Shown here piece by piece: positions 37,501 through 50,800 of a DNA stretch of 64,000 nucleotides; position 1 is the first letter of the stretch; each line of letters opens with the position of its first letter. Position numbers and translations under genes: made by a program. Below the pieces are notes generated by a model. It was not told where the DNA came from. It did no database searches and saw nothing but the letters and a program-made list of their open reading frames with translations. Source of the DNA: Antedon mediterranea. Its lineage: Eukaryota > Echinodermata > Crinoidea > Comatulida > Antedonidae. The stretch is taken from NCBI RefSeq assembly GCF_964355755.1, contig NC_092670.1, positions 18,475,201-18,539,200 on the forward strand, in the 5' to 3' direction.

Positions 37501-40500
37501 ACAAAGGTACAATAATTATTTATTGTTTGAACATTGTTTATTTATATTGACACTTTTAGTTATTATTTAATTATACAAAAAATCCTAATGTTAAATATTA
37601 ATGCGATATGATTTTTTCAACAGAAATTCTCGCAGGCGGAACTGATCGAGGCCGTGTGGCATTCTGGAAGTACTCGCCCAACCGCGGTCTGATGGCTCGC
37701 AAGCAAGAGAGTGAAACCAAATGGAAACTTCAGAAAGCTTCTAACTTAGAGGGAAATATACTTCAAATAAAATGGGGGACAAAGAAGAACCTCCTGGCAA
37801 CAAATACAATCAACCTTGTTACTGTCTTGAATGAGCAACTTATGAGTGGACACATGAAAGATGAGGTCAGGCCATAGGTCAACTTAATGAGAAATGCAAT
37901 GTACCATTTAGGCCACCTTTTTACTCATAAAATATTGAATCTTGGTTCCAGAAGACTATTCTACACTATCAAACTTTATGTGACAAAAAAATGTGATGTG
38001 CCCATGCATATATGGACATGATGATGTCATATCACTACCATATTTAACCATATCACTACCATTTTTTTTATCACACTTTTTTTGTCAAACTAGTTTAGAA
38101 GTCACTATTTTTTTGTGGCAGAGTGTAAGAAGCTTCTCATTTGTTCTATACAAATCTTAAATTCTCAGAATAGTTTATTTCCTGTTCACAGATCTGTGTG
38201 GTGCAGACAGGACCTAACACCTTATCAGTGGATATGTTTGCTAATAAGACTCATCACAACGTTAACACCGATATTCATGTTAAAGGAGTCTATGTATCAA
38301 AGGTGACATTATTTGTTATATTATTTCGCTATTGTTTTAATCCTGTATAAATATATGTTTTTAAATTCAAAATACAGTATAATAAAATATTATAAGGAAA
38401 ATACCAAAAGAAAGTTTTTATCTGTTTTAAAATGGCCATTTGTTTTATTTTATATGTGATAGGAGCACATGGTGATTTGGAATGGTAGAAAAGCTGTTGT
38501 CTATGAGATTGGCCAACAAGCTATTCGAGCCTCAGGTACAGTATTTAATAGTTCAAACAATTGGTTTTAGGGGTCAATGCAGGTCAATACCTGGTTCCTG
38601 AATGTCACTGGGTAATATTGGCATTTGTTCATTCACCACTTTTAAGCTCTGTCTACACTATCAAACTTTATGTGACAACAAAATGTGATGTGCCCATTTA
38701 TGGACATGAAGATGTCATATCACTACTATATTTGGGCATATCACTACCATATTTGGGCACATCACACTTTTTTGTCAAACTAGTTTGATAGTGTAGACAG
38801 AGCTTTAGAGCCTAATGCTGAATGAAATTAATAGTTTGCTGTTAGATTGAAACATATACTCTGTTTGCTTTTAGGTACATTTTCTACCGAGTCTTCAGTT
38901 GTTTGTTTGTATGAGCAAAATGTTTACACCACTGAGCCAGGCAAAATACAAGTTAGGACATTCCAGGTATTATTCAAGTTTGTTTGTATTTAAATTTATA
39001 AATTATTAATTTTTAAAATTTATAAGAGTAACTGATTTTTCTTCTTTTTAAAAACAAATATAGGGCACAGTAAAGCAATTGATATCGCTAAATGATGATG
39101 ATGGTGAACCAGTTACCATGGAAATTTGTAACAAATGCCTTGTTGTTGCCACATCATCAGGATTTGTCAAAGTTTACGACATATCTAGGAGGTAAGATGT
39201 ACATTGCGTTGTGATCTTATACTCCTTTCACACAAGCAACACTTTAACCAGGTTTGTGTAGTGTAAAAGCATGTTCAACCATCCTAATGAAAGGGCCTTT
39301 TACACCTGTTCCAGAACGGTTTCGATCTGGTGCTGGCAAATCCGATATAATTTCAATGTTTCATTTTCATGCGGCTATGCGCATATTGATTGCCGCATAT
39401 TCACATGCTGGATTCGCCCTGCCGGAACAGGTGTGAAAGACCCTTAAGACAAGATACTCTGACTGTACTGGTTTTTTTTTTTACAGGGAAGCCAAATTAA
39501 CTTGCTCTAAAAACTTTGCAGAAATTATACCAGAACTGAAGATTATAAAGTCAGCCAAAGCAAACAGCACTGGAACTAGGGTGTCTTTAATAGTAGAAAA
39601 GGTAAGAAGTTATCTTTAAAAACAATAACTTTAAATATTACTCTGTAATGCTTATTCGTGTGCTTATATTTGGGCTTATCACTACAATATTTGGGCACAT
39701 CACACCTTTTTTGTCAAACTACTGTAGTTTAATAGTTTAGACAGAGCTTTAGGCTATAGGCTCTCATTCAATGGCGTTAATGTATGGTGATTTGTTTCCA
39801 TTAGACTGATGGTACACCAGACTCTAAACTATATATATGGGATGTTGATATGGATTCTATACAGTACTTTGATTTTGCAACTGGACAAGGAGACCAAGAC
39901 GATGTATTACTTACAAATAATGAAGATATGAATGACGTAGAAAGGTTTGTATGCGAAGTTGTTTATTGTGTCTGAATAATCAGTAGTGATCATAATGCTA
40001 ATTACAAACAGATTTGGACATATTCATTCATCAGATTTTAGTGTAGAGATTTTTGACTGTTCATAAATAAAAAATTTTACAGCATAGTTATAGAATCTGT
40101 AGATTTAAGCCCAGTATTAACCATTCACACTTAGGCTATAAGGAAAACACTTACCATTAAAATTAAAACAATTTCCTATCTAAGTGAATACAATTTATGG
40201 GAAATACTTAAATATTTATTGAGTGAAATACTTAATATTTACAGAAAATATCTCACTTAAGTGCGATTGGTGAAAAATGCCACAGGTCTCTTTACCTGAA
40301 TTATTCTTTTTATCCAGGGGAAGACTAGAAGCCGCTCAAGATGTTGCTATGAGATATCCATCCAAATTCTACTGGGATCCAATGGAACCAAAGCTGATTG
40401 TCTGTGAAGCTGTTCTGGCGCCTGACAATGAGAATGCAGCGCAAACTAAGAAGAAAAAGATTAGCACCCTTAATAATCTACCCGTACGTACAGTAAATCT

Positions 40501-43500
40501 TTTTTTATTTCAGGTAGTTGCAGAATGCCACCTAAAAGCAAATCTAATTGAACGTCAATGTTTCGTTTTCACGCGGCTATGCGCATATCAAATAGTACAT
40601 AGTCGCGTGGAGTGACGTTAAAATGAAACATTGACATTCGATTCACCGTACCGGACAAGGTGTGAAAGACACCATGATAATTAGGTTTTCAAAAATGGAG
40701 CCTAGATGGTTGAATAGATTATCACCTATTCAGATGTTGATGACATTTGATATTGCCATTTATATGTATGTAACCTTAACATGCTAGATATAAAATCAAC
40801 ATGGCAAGTTGGGCTAGCTGGATAAATATCAAATGCCACCATAATTGCTGTCAGTAACCATACTACTATTACTTTTTTTTACAGCCTGAAGTAATGGTAG
40901 TGTCCCTTTTTACCACCCTGGATTTTGGTGTGATGCTGCAAGGTGGAATTCCTCTCCATTCTGGATACAGCAGTATGCTAGGAGCTGGTATTCCTTACTT
41001 ATACTTTGTTAAAAAGGTGATTATTCTGCACAATTGACACTAGAGTTTAAACCTTCATTGTGAGAGAAATTAAAATCAAGTGAAATATTATAGAATTGCA
41101 ACACATTATTATATTATCTTATGCATTGTGTATGACCAACAACACAAACAATATTGTTTAGTTTTCTCCATTCCTCATATACAGGTATAGCAATTGTTGC
41201 TATATAATTTACAGGTAGTTATTATATAAATTTTTCCATTAGCCTGGTGAAAAGCATGATGAAGATGCTGACACTCTAGCATTTGACTCCCCATCATCTC
41301 GCAAAGTCATGCGAGACTTTGTAGGCCTGGAAGACAGTGACAAGAATTCTCGCGATGGCATGATGAATTTCAGCTTTTACCTTACTATTGGTAATATGGA
41401 TGAGGCATTCAAAGCAATCAAACTAATTAAAAGGTAAGTGTTACCCACAGTGGTATAAAGCCTTTTAAAAACAGTATTCCTCAACAATAGTAACTTCTTG
41501 ATTGAACTGGTCTATAATACCAATAGAACTAGTTTGACAAAAAAGTGTGTGACCATACTGTACATGGACATGATGATGTCATATCACTACCATATTTGGT
41601 CACATCACACTTTTTTGTCAAACTAGTTAGTGTGGATAGAGCTTTACTACACCTTTGCATATATTGTAGTTGCATCACTGTAAATGTATCCATTTTCAGT
41701 GAATCTGTCTGGGAGAACATGGCTACAATGTGTGTTAAAACAAGAAGGCTTGATGTTGCAAAGGTCTGCCTTGGTAACATGGGCCATGCTAGAGGAGCAA
41801 GGGCATTGAGAGAGGCGGAGAAAGAGCCTGAACTAGATGCACGTGTAGCTATGCTAGCCATCCAGCTAGGCCTACTGGTAAGTATGGAAATATCTATCTT
41901 TGAGGGTACTATACTGGAAGTGCTAGTGCTAAACCCATGTGTTACTTTTCTTGTCATTTTTTATTTATTTTCTCTACACACATATTCTATCTTGTAAAAA
42001 TATTTGTTGTTTTCAGGAGGATGCTGAAAGACTATACAAGAATTGTGGTCGATATGATTTGCTAAACCAATTCTACCAGGCTAGTGGACAATGGGCGAAG
42101 GTATTATAGCAATATGAATTATTTCTTTATAGGGTGAACTCTCCCAGGACTGAAACCTACATAAATGTCCTAGAATGTCCATAAAACAAGACATTTTGGG
42201 CCAGGGTGACTATTTTGGGAATGTACATGCCCTTTATTTTACCATCTAGATTAGTTGTGTACCTCTTAGTATTATGCATGTAATCGCCTTATCCTCTATT
42301 GATTGTTTAACATCTTGTTTTCTTGTTCACATCAGGCCATGGAGACAGCAGAGCTTCATGATCGAATACATCTTAGGACAACATATTACAACTATGCTAA
42401 ACATTTGGAATCCAAAGGAGACATGAATGGGGCTATACCAAAGTAAATATTTCCTTGAATACATTCCTCTTCCTGGGTTTTTAGCACCGTCAGACTTCAT
42501 CAGCCTAATCCAGATGCAGCCAAGTGCTACCTTTGGCTTAGCACAACTGTAGCCAAAAAGATAAATTAGTAGTAACAGCCACAGTACTATTTCATTTCAA
42601 CATCCTTCAGTGGATCTCATCACACTATATAAAAATATACTGAAATGGACTCGAAATAGAATGACATTTTGATAATTTGTTTCCAATAGTTATGAAAAAT
42701 CAGACACGCACAGGTTTGAAGTTCCACGGATGTTATTTGACGAGCCTCAGGCATTGAAGGCCTACATTATGAAAACAAAAGACAAGTAAGAATCACATTT
42801 ATCTCAAAAGACACACAATCTCAGCTCTGAACTTGGATTACAATGTGCAAAATATAATTGGTTTTTAGATGGTTTTGCTGCTTGCATCGTAAAGCACACA
42901 ACAAACTCTGACAGCATGAATCTAGCACATTGATGCAATCCTAACTAAGTATGGTAATGAAAAAAGTAATTACTACAGTATATGTATGTTATTGAATCTA
43001 ACAAATTACAGATCGCTTAAAAAGTGGTGGGCTCAGTACATGGAGAGTACAAGTGAGATGGAAACAGCATTGCAATTCTATGAGATGGCTCAAGACTACC
43101 TATCATTGGTTAGAGTCTACTGTTATTGTAACAACTTAGAAAAAGTAAGTTGACAACCGTTTCTCAATCATACATTTATACTGCTACAGTATACATATAC
43201 ATTGTATTAAGCTCTATCGACACTATCAAACTAGTTAGATAAAAAACGTGTGATTTGCCCAAATATGGTAGTGATATTCCCTTATATGGTAGGGATATGA
43301 TCATGTCCATATATGGGCACATCACATTATTTTGTCAAATAAAGTTTGATAGTGTAGCAGATAAGTGAATGTATTACCTATGTTTCTATTTAATTTATTA
43401 GGCATCCGAAATTGCAAGTCAGACAGGGGACAGAGCAGCATGTTATCACCTTGCTAGGCAGTATGAAAATGCAGTATGTACAGTACCATATTTATATGCA

Positions 43501-46310
43501 ATATTGTATGATGATAAATAATAATTTATAGCACTTTTCTAATAGTGTTAGCAAGTGGAATAAGAACAATAGAATGCTTATTAAGATTCAACTAAAATTG
43601 TGTGTGTTAAATTTTTGTTTCAGGAGGACTACAAATCTTCAATCCATTTCTTTACACGTGCCCAGGCTTATAGTCAAGCTATTCGTCTTTGCAAGGTAAC
43701 ATAATGTAACTGTTTGTCTCAATGTTCCACAATGCACCTTTACTCCAACAAGTGTCCAATCATCAAGGTTTAAACTGGAGAGATGTATTTTGAGGGGTCT
43801 ACTGCAATGTCTACACTATCAAACTTTATGTAAAAAAAAATTGTGATGTGCCCATATATGGACATGATGATGTCATATCACTACCATATTTGGGCATATC
43901 ACTATCATATTTGGGCACATTACACTTTTTGTTCACATAAAGTTTGATAGTGTAGACAGAGCTTGTTAAGGCATTAATTAATTAATTGTCTTTTTAATGT
44001 TTACAAACCTGTATATCACCATATGTGACTAAACTTATGCGCTCTTACAGGAGAACAACATGGAAGACCAGTTAATGAATCTTGCTTTGATGAGCAATTC
44101 AGCAGATATGATTGATGCCGCACAATACTATGAAAGTAGCCCTCAAACCATGGATAAAGCAGTTATGCTGTATCACAAGGTAAAAATGCTTGAACCAATG
44201 ATCTCTATTATATGTTAATAGGACAGATGCCAATGTTATACCAGTGATTCTGTATGTAGAGGGACCCAACAGTTTTATGTAGAATTTTGTTATGCCACAC
44301 TGGCAACAATTTTTCCTCTGTCGGTTAATAATGGTTTCAGTTTTAGTAGATTAAATGCCTTATTTTTCCTTTTTAGGGTGGTCATTTTTCCAAAGCCCTG
44401 GAGCTTGCTTTTGACACACAGCAGTTTGCAGCATTGCAACTGATTGCTGAGGACCTGGATGAGAAAACAGACCCTATGTTACTCAACCGTTGCGCTGATT
44501 TCTTCATGGAACATGGGCAGTATGATAAAGCTGTTGACTTGCTTGTTGTTGCAAAGAAGGTTTGAACATTTTACACAATTAAATCTCTTGAAAATAACTG
44601 GTTTGGTCCAAGAAAATTTGTCAAGAAATTAATAATATCCCTTCATTAAGAGATTCTATGATTTACTAATACCATCTGGTAAAAAATCATACTTTAATGT
44701 TTGTATTCAGTTTACAGAGGCACTTGACTTATGTATGCAACAAGGTGTGAACATAACTGAGAAGTTAGCTGAGAAAATGACAATTTCAAAGGACGACCCC
44801 AACAACGATCTGCGGAACAAATTACTAGAAAGAGTAGCAGACATCTGTTTTCAACAAGGGTCTTATCATTTGGCTACTAAGAAATATACCCAAGCAGGCA
44901 ATAAAGCTAAGGTGAGCATCACTGAAAAAACATTTTGGTAAAAAGGTGACTTTGGATTAGGTTGACTAGTATTAAGAAAGTTTTATTTCTTTTCTTTGTT
45001 CAGGCAATGAAGGCACTCTTGAAGTCGGGCGATACTGAGAAGATTATCTTCTTTGCTGGTGTGTCTCGTCAGAAAGAGATCTATGTGATGGCTGCAAACT
45101 ACTTGCAATCTTTGGATTGGCGCAAAGATCCAGAAATAATGAAAAATATCATCGGATTCTACACTAGAGGGCGTGCTTTAGATTCTTTGTCGGGATTTTA
45201 TGATGCTTGTGCTCAGGTAACTTTTTGAACTGATAAAAGAAAAGTCCGTCCGTCCGTAGCTAGTGTAGTGCACTCAACCTTGAATAGATATCTGATTATT
45301 ACTAATACTGTAATACGGTAAATACTTTTTTAATCCTAGGTTGAAATTGATGAATACCAGAATTATGATAAAGCTCTAGGAGCGTTGAGCGAGGCTTATA
45401 AATGTTTGAGCAAGGCCAAGTTGAAGAATGCATCCCAACAAGAAGAAAAGCTAGCTGCCCTAAAACATCGCATTAATCTTGTCAAAAAGTTTGTGCAGGC
45501 AAGACGGTAAATACTGATTTCACTGAGCTTAATGCCATTCTTTCACTGTCCAATTTTATGTTTCCATCTTATTGTCTAATTGGGTAATCTCTTCCCTGGA
45601 ATATATCTTATAGCTTTTTTACTTGAGGTGTTATATTCATAGCTCTTTTATGTCTCATAGTATAATTCTTTTCTTTATAGAGTTTATGATGAAGACCCAG
45701 AAGAAGCCATGAAGCAGTGCCAAGTACTGCTAGAAGAACAAGATTTGGACAGTGCTGTGAGAGTTGGTGATGTCTATGGCATGATGATAGAACACTATGC
45801 CAGACAAGAGACCTATAAAAAGGTAAACTGAATCCTTCTATTTTACATTTAATACTAAAGCTAACTTTATGTGACAAAACAATGTGATGTGCCTATATAT
45901 GGACATGATGTCATATCACTACCATATTTAGGTATATTACTACCATATTTGGGCACATCACACTACTAGTTTGATAGTGTAGACAGAGCTATATGTAGCG
46001 CAGTCATCTGTATTCATGGTTGTGTTGCCGTTCACTAGTTCTGCTCTATGAAGCAATTATAAGTTGGTTAATCCAAATTTCTTATTCTTCTCTTCTTTAG
46101 GCATACGCATGCATGGAAGAAATGCGAAGTCGAATACCAACTGTAAACATGGCGTTTTACGTCAACATGCGGACAATAGAAGCAATCCATCGTTCACTGG
46201 ATATCCCACTGGGCCGAGGAATGGGAGCAGAGAAAAAAGATGAAGACGATGGTGATGAAGTTGAGGAAGAAGTACAAGAGGAGTATGATGACGACAACGG
46301 ATATTGCTGA
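34508..46310 (+). CDS. IFT140: intraflagellar transport protein 140 homolog
   Basis: Complete gene, 1462 residues, the same length as I recall for human IFT140. It is a core IFT-A subunit for retrograde transport in cilia and for bringing membrane receptors into them. Exons: 34508-34648, 35539-35760, 35923-36050, 36196-36338, 36704-36879, 37305-37506, 37624-37865, 38192-38302, 38463-38535, 38875-38966, 39064-39191, 39487-39601, 39805-39944, 40318-40483, 40885-41016, 41243-41433, 41700-41877, 42017-42100, 42336-42442, 42690-42785, 43012-43144, 43402-43473, 43624-43695, 44051-44179, 44377-44559, 44711-44911, 45004-45216, 45340-45506, 45681-45822, 46101-46310. All GT-AG with agreeing phases. The N-terminal half is two WD40-type propellers ([33 protein letters not shown]). 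The C-terminal half is TPR-like and highly conserved ([39 protein letters not shown]). The tail is acidic. The start MAVYFDH fits the family. Confidence 0.97.
34850..35245 (-). repeat. tRNA-derived SINE, best copy
   Basis: Read on the minus strand from 35245: GTGTGGCCGAGCGGTTAAGAC (tRNA-Leu/Ser-type box A), later AGGGTTCGAGGCTC (box B), a body with CGGATAAGGACTATAAACCG, and a 3' end CAGCGCCTTTGATCAC ... TGGCGCTTTACAAATTCG followed by AT repeats. The 3' tail resembles that of the LINE fragments in this window. It lies in IFT140 intron 1. Confidence 0.75.
36371..36589. mobile_element. fold-back MITE, family 1 (copy 6, with insertion)
   Basis: Both ends are present, but about 70 bases of unrelated DNA (around TTTATTTCATTTCAAGCACG) separate the left end from the ACTAGTTTGACA segment. 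IFT140 intron 4. Confidence 0.8.
36892..37045. mobile_element. fold-back MITE, family 1 (copy 7)
   Basis: Full-length copy starting 13 bases after IFT140 exon 5, with the CCAAATATGGTAGTG motif doubled. Confidence 0.85.
37958..38101. mobile_element. fold-back MITE, family 1 (copy 8)
   Basis: The left end is intact from TCTACACTATCAAAC; the right end is degraded after CAAACTAGTTT. IFT140 intron 7. Confidence 0.8.
38642..38808. mobile_element. fold-back MITE, family 1 (copy 9)
   Basis: Well preserved full-length copy in IFT140 intron 9, with both TTTAAGCTCTGTC and GACAGAGCTTTA ends. Confidence 0.88.
39289..39446. mobile_element. fold-back MITE, family 2 (copy b)
   Basis: Ends AAGGGCCTTTTACACCTGTTCC and inverted GGAACAGGTGTGAAAGACCCTT; centre TTCATGCGGCTATGCGCAT. 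IFT140 intron 11. Confidence 0.8.
39660..39752. mobile_element. fold-back MITE, family 1 (copy 10, partial)
   Basis: Only the right part of the core and the right terminus (TTTAGACAGAGCTTTA) remain. IFT140 intron 12. Confidence 0.75.
40548..40672. mobile_element. fold-back MITE, family 2 (copy c)
   Basis: Central arms AACGTCAATGTTTCGTTTTCACGCGG and their inverse are clear, and the right end GTGTGAAAGACACC is recognisable. The left end near 40512 is degraded. IFT140 intron 14. Confidence 0.7.
41526..41645. mobile_element. fold-back MITE, family 1 (copy 11)
   Basis: Lacks the outer left AAAGCTCTGTCTACACTATC; begins at AACTAGTTTGAC. IFT140 intron 16, ending about 55 bases before exon 17. Confidence 0.8.
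43208..43360. mobile_element. fold-back MITE, family 1 (copy 12)
   Basis: The left end TAAGCTCTATCGACACTATC is intact; the right is cut after GATAGTGTAG. IFT140 intron 21. Confidence 0.83.
43806..43964. mobile_element. fold-back MITE, family 1 (copy 13)
   Basis: Well preserved core and right end (AGTGTAGACAGAGCTT) in IFT140 intron 23; the left lacks AAAGCTC. Confidence 0.85.
45856..45990. mobile_element. fold-back MITE, family 1 (copy 14)
   Basis: The left end carries an internal deletion joining TAAAGCT directly to AACTTTATGTGAC. The right end is good. IFT140 intron 29. Confidence 0.8.
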
Positions 46311-46645
46311 TTGGTCCAAGAGAAAAATGATTACTTATAGGTCATCGTACCTGTCAAGTTTTTTTGTATGGTTGTGATTAGTATAATTTATATTTGTACA
46401 ATTTTAAGCCAGCCTGACCATTTCCCATATAGCACCTTAATGTAAAGACATTCCATTTGTTTTTTAAGCCCTCTTAATTCCTATCACATTTATAACATCC
46501 CTATCAATAACCATTACACAGCAAGACACTCAACTAAATTATTTAATAGAACTCCTTTCACACCTCCCTAACTAAGTGCATTCTACTTTAAAAAAAAAAT
46601 TCTCATGTTACTACATAATGATGTACAGTGTCTTATGAAAATAAA
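46311..46645 (+). other. IFT140: IFT140 3' UTR and poly(A) signal
   Basis: Non-coding after the stop at 46308-46310. AATAAA at 46640-46645 is the likely poly(A) signal, giving a 3' UTR of about 350 bases. Confidence 0.6.
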
Positions 46646-46874
46646 ATTGAAGTTATGTCAATGAAGATGTACTGTACTATAGGTATGAGTGTGTGATATG
46701 CAATATTCATATTGTATTCACATAATTTCTCTCGTTTGCACATTGAATATAAGTATACCAATATAAACAAATCAGGCAAAGAACATTAATTCTAAACCGC
46801 CCGCTGATATACTGAAATTTAATTAATTGATTTGAAATGATAAAGATGAGGAAATCTGTGAGAATGAGAAAAAG

Positions 46875-46943
46875 TCGCCCCAACCGAGACTTGAACCGCC
46901 TGCTTGATATGCAGATGTCCTAAACATTAGACCACTGGGGCTT
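46875..46943 (-). repeat. tRNA-like sequence, probably a pseudogene or SINE head
   Basis: On the minus strand, GCCCCAG pairs with TTGGGGC as an acceptor stem. A D-arm (GTC...GAC) and an anticodon arm (TCTGC-ATATCAA-GCAGG) also fold. The variable loop and T-stem are too short by several bases (only CGG before TTCAAGT), so a working tRNA is unlikely. Confidence 0.5.
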
Positions 46944-47559
46944 TCATGGTTTTGTTCAAACTCGATTGGATAGCGACTCTTTAACATTCTTGGCGGAACA
47001 GCACTAGTTCTCAGTTGTACGTATGCGCACCAGAGATAAAATTGATACACCCTCATCTTTCAGTATTTTTATTCACGAGGCGGGATCTCTGAAAAGATAC
47101 TTATATACCAATATAAATATATAGAAACCAACAAAAAAAGAAACCTTTTTAGAAATAGTATTTATTGTCACCTTGAAATCTACAAAAATATTATTACATG
47201 TATTTGATTTTTATAATTGCTCCCTGTTTACAGATTGGAGCCAAGAATATTTTATAGGTAAAACATTGATAATTTAACTGTAAATGGGAATTTAAATTCA
47301 AGGACTATTATTTTTTAAATGTATGTAGTATTGCTTAAGTAATAATAATAGTAATGTCACACAGTGCCAAGTACTGTAACATCGTTTATTTAACACTATT
47401 CACTGGAATAAATAAGTTGATTGATGAATAAACTGCAAAAAAAACATTTCTTGTATATTTGTTTCGATGTCAAGCTAATTTACTATAGGCTCTATTTTAC
47501 AATGGCTTATGAACTCATCTGTTCAATGAAGGCATACTTTGTACCACATTTCAGCATTA

Positions 47560-47697
47560 TTAAGCTATGTCTACACTATCAAACTTATGTGATGTGTCCA
47601 TATATAGACATGATGATGTCATAGCACTACCATATTTGGGCACATCACACTTTTTATTGTCAAACTAGTTTGATACACTTGTAGAGACAGAGCTTTA
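47560..47697. mobile_element. fold-back MITE, family 1 (copy 15)
   Basis: Full copy between the 3' ends of IFT140 and IFT70, with a small insertion in the right terminus (GATACACTTGTAGAGACAG). Confidence 0.83.
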
Positions 47698-47800
47698 TAC
47701 TTGTTTTATGATCATATTATCCATAAATATTAACCAAAATTGGTATTCTTATCCTTATGATGTGTACATATAAATCAATGTTTTTAGATCAAACGTTAGT

Positions 47801-50800
47801 TTATACAAGATCCAGGAAAAGGCTTTTAAGAAGCCTTGCCTCATATGTGCATGTATTAATGCCTTCATGTATCCTTTCCTCAGCTAGTGGTTGCTCCACT
47901 TGTACAATCACATCACGGCCATAAACTGCAAGAACAAAAATAGAATATTAGGCCTTTTATTTATTATTTATTTAACTTCTCACCAAGCTGTACATAACAT
48001 CAGAGAAGGATGGGACTAACAGGTGATAAACACCTCTAAAACAGTCCAGTCACAGTCTAGTGGTTGTGTGTATGTGTGGACTAGTACACAGGGGTAACCC
48101 CCTACTCATCTCAAAAGATGTACTAGATTCTTTAAAGTGCACATGAGCTAGATGTGTACACTGGACCTATGGTTTATAGTCTTTGTCCGAGAAGACTTGT
48201 TCTACCACAAAAACTATGGAGCTGATGTCATGGCTACATAAGTACTGTTCCACTGTCTTAACCGCTCGGCCACACATGCGACTATCCGAGCCAAGCTCGT
48301 GATTCACTCACCTTCACAGTGTTCCAGAAATTGTACACACTCTTGAATGACACTATCTCGTAACATAATCATGTGTTTAGACATGTTCTCCAGTAACGAG
48401 AGAAAACAACGTTTGGCATAGAACCACGTGTCTGTACCAAGCTGCAAGAAAACATGGCACACTATTTAACAAATGTTACTCCTAGGTATTTTAGCTTTTA
48501 TTTCACTTACAAAGAATTACAGAATAGAATTTTGTATTGTACAGTATTTACAATAATATAAAACATTTATAAAGTGCTCTTTACTGAGTCTCACAGCGCA
48601 ACATGAAAAGAATAGCTATTGAAATAGGTGAGTTTTCAAGAGATATTTGTATTGAAAAGGGGATGGAGTGTAATGGATGGAATGAGGAAGCTGGTTCCAG
48701 ATCTCTGGTGCCTGAGCAAAGACAATAGTCACACCAAGATTAGACAATTGCATGTCATATGGCCTTGTTGAACTGGAGATAATATATTGAAAACATTGAA
48801 ATACATAGTAAATTGCAGTATACAAGCGAGGTTACTTTAAAAAAAAATACACACCTTCTTGTTGTAAGGTTCCAAGCTTTTAATAACACGTGAAATCCCA
48901 AACTCGTAGTTGCCTTTAGCACAGTACAGGGTACCGATGACAAGGTTTACGATACACAAGTGATATATCTTGCGATCAGGGTCGTCGTAAGCTACTTGCT
49001 CTTCTTCTTTCTCTATTTTCCGCATCAATTCCTCAGCTTCTTCGTTTTGACTTGTCATGATGTACGAAACACATAAGTTTGCCAATACAATTGCACTTAT
49101 AGACAAAATCTGCAAGAAAAGATGGATGTACAGTGTTCAATACATTAAAATGACCGAGTCAGTATGGTGATCCCCTGTTTATTGGCCTATCTAAGCCATG
49201 TCATTCATTGCACCCAGTTCTATGGAATGCACAAGGTGCCATAATACAACATATGCATAATTTATATAGCTTGGTCATGTTCCTTATGCAAGTGCTGAAT
49301 CTGAATTTTTTCAATTTGAGGATTATCAAATAAAACAAAATCTTACATTATCAAAATTTTTCTTTACGATTGGTTCATAAAAGCCAGCTGCCTCTTTGTA
49401 CTTATTTTCTTGCATAAATAAAACGTGCGCAACATTCAGTTTCCATGCGTCATGCTCGTTACAGAATTCAACCGATTTTCGAAAAATCTTCTCAACTTGT
49501 TTGTAGTTGTCGAGATCCCAGTATATCTTGGCTTGCTGCATAAGTACAGGGATGTACCTAGTGAAAAAACCAAGACAATTAATAATTGCAATCAGTTCTA
49601 TGGAACGCTCAATGTGTCATAATACAACATCATATAGCTTGGTCCTGTTCTTTGTCATGCAAATGCTAGATTTGTAATCTTTTACCATATTTAAAAAAAC
49701 ATTTTCATGTACACTAACTCGAATTCTATAAATTTCAGTTCAGTCACTGTGTTTGGTGTTTTTTTTTAATCCATTAGGCTAAAGTTTCTTTACCTTTCTA
49801 AAGCATCATCATAATCATTAACCGCCTGCTTCACAGACTCATCATCATGATTCTGCCGCGATTCTTGAACTTGCTTGGTAAGTTTTCGCAACTGTTCAGT
49901 ATGCCGTGTCGCCATGTCGTCAAAGCGCCGGTATGCTTCCTCAGGCGACGTTTGCTTCGTAATTACAGTGTCCAAGAAATCATAAAGATACTGACTGAGG
50001 AATTTGAAAGTCATGTGTGCATTTTCTGCTAAGACATCTGCTGCCAAATCATAGTACTAATAGAAAAAAACAGAAAAGATTGCTAAATAAAATTTTAATT
50101 AAATTTAACTATTTCTAAATAAACGTATATCAATTTTAGCAAATATGGTAGTGATATGCCCAAATATGATAGTGATGGTCATATCACTATATGTCATGTC
50201 ATGTCCATATATGGGTAGATAATAAAGAGTGGTAGATTCAGGTTTGCAGTAAACCATGTGTTTCCAAAGGAAATTCTGCAAGTCAAGTTGAGAATGTCTC
50301 AACGTTTTGGTTTTATGCCCCAACTGCCTCCTATAGTAATAATAACTATATTAATACTATTATTGCCAAAGAATTTTCGATCATATGTCTTTACATTTTT
50401 GTGAATAAAGTTTGTACAATCATGCAAGGCACTGTACCAGGTGGGAGGAATACCCCAAAAAAAACACTGGAAAGACAACATCAAAGAATGGACCAAACTG
50501 ACTCACAATAAGACTGAGGATGGTGGAGGACAGGGCCACATGGAGGAGAGTTGTTAAATCATCTACGGTGCCCCAACAGCCCCCAGCTGAGGGCAAAGTA
50601 ATAAAGTATGTATGTGTACAGTATCTGTGTAATGAATTGCTACCTCATATTTGATATACAGTACAAGTAAATTGCCAAATGTTTCTGGTGGGCAAGGACT
50701 CTGTTGCAGCAGGAACTGTAGTTTCTCAAAGCCTTGTGTTGGGTTTGTTTCCATGTTCATTAATGCCTGGTTGTGCAGCGTCACTGGATCTATTTCCTAT

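Larger units (their letters stand above)
46646..47800. other. convergent intergenic DNA between IFT140 and IFT70
   Basis: No coding sequence is recognisable. It contains the tRNA-like element at 46875-46943 and a family-1 MITE at 47560-47697. The IFT70 3' UTR occupies part of the right side; a minus-strand AATAAA at about 47161-47166 is one candidate signal. Confidence 0.5.

Noticed and set aside
46875-46943. Possible functional tRNA gene on the minus strand
   Set aside because: Acceptor, D and anticodon arms fold, but the variable loop and T-stem are too short and do not pair.
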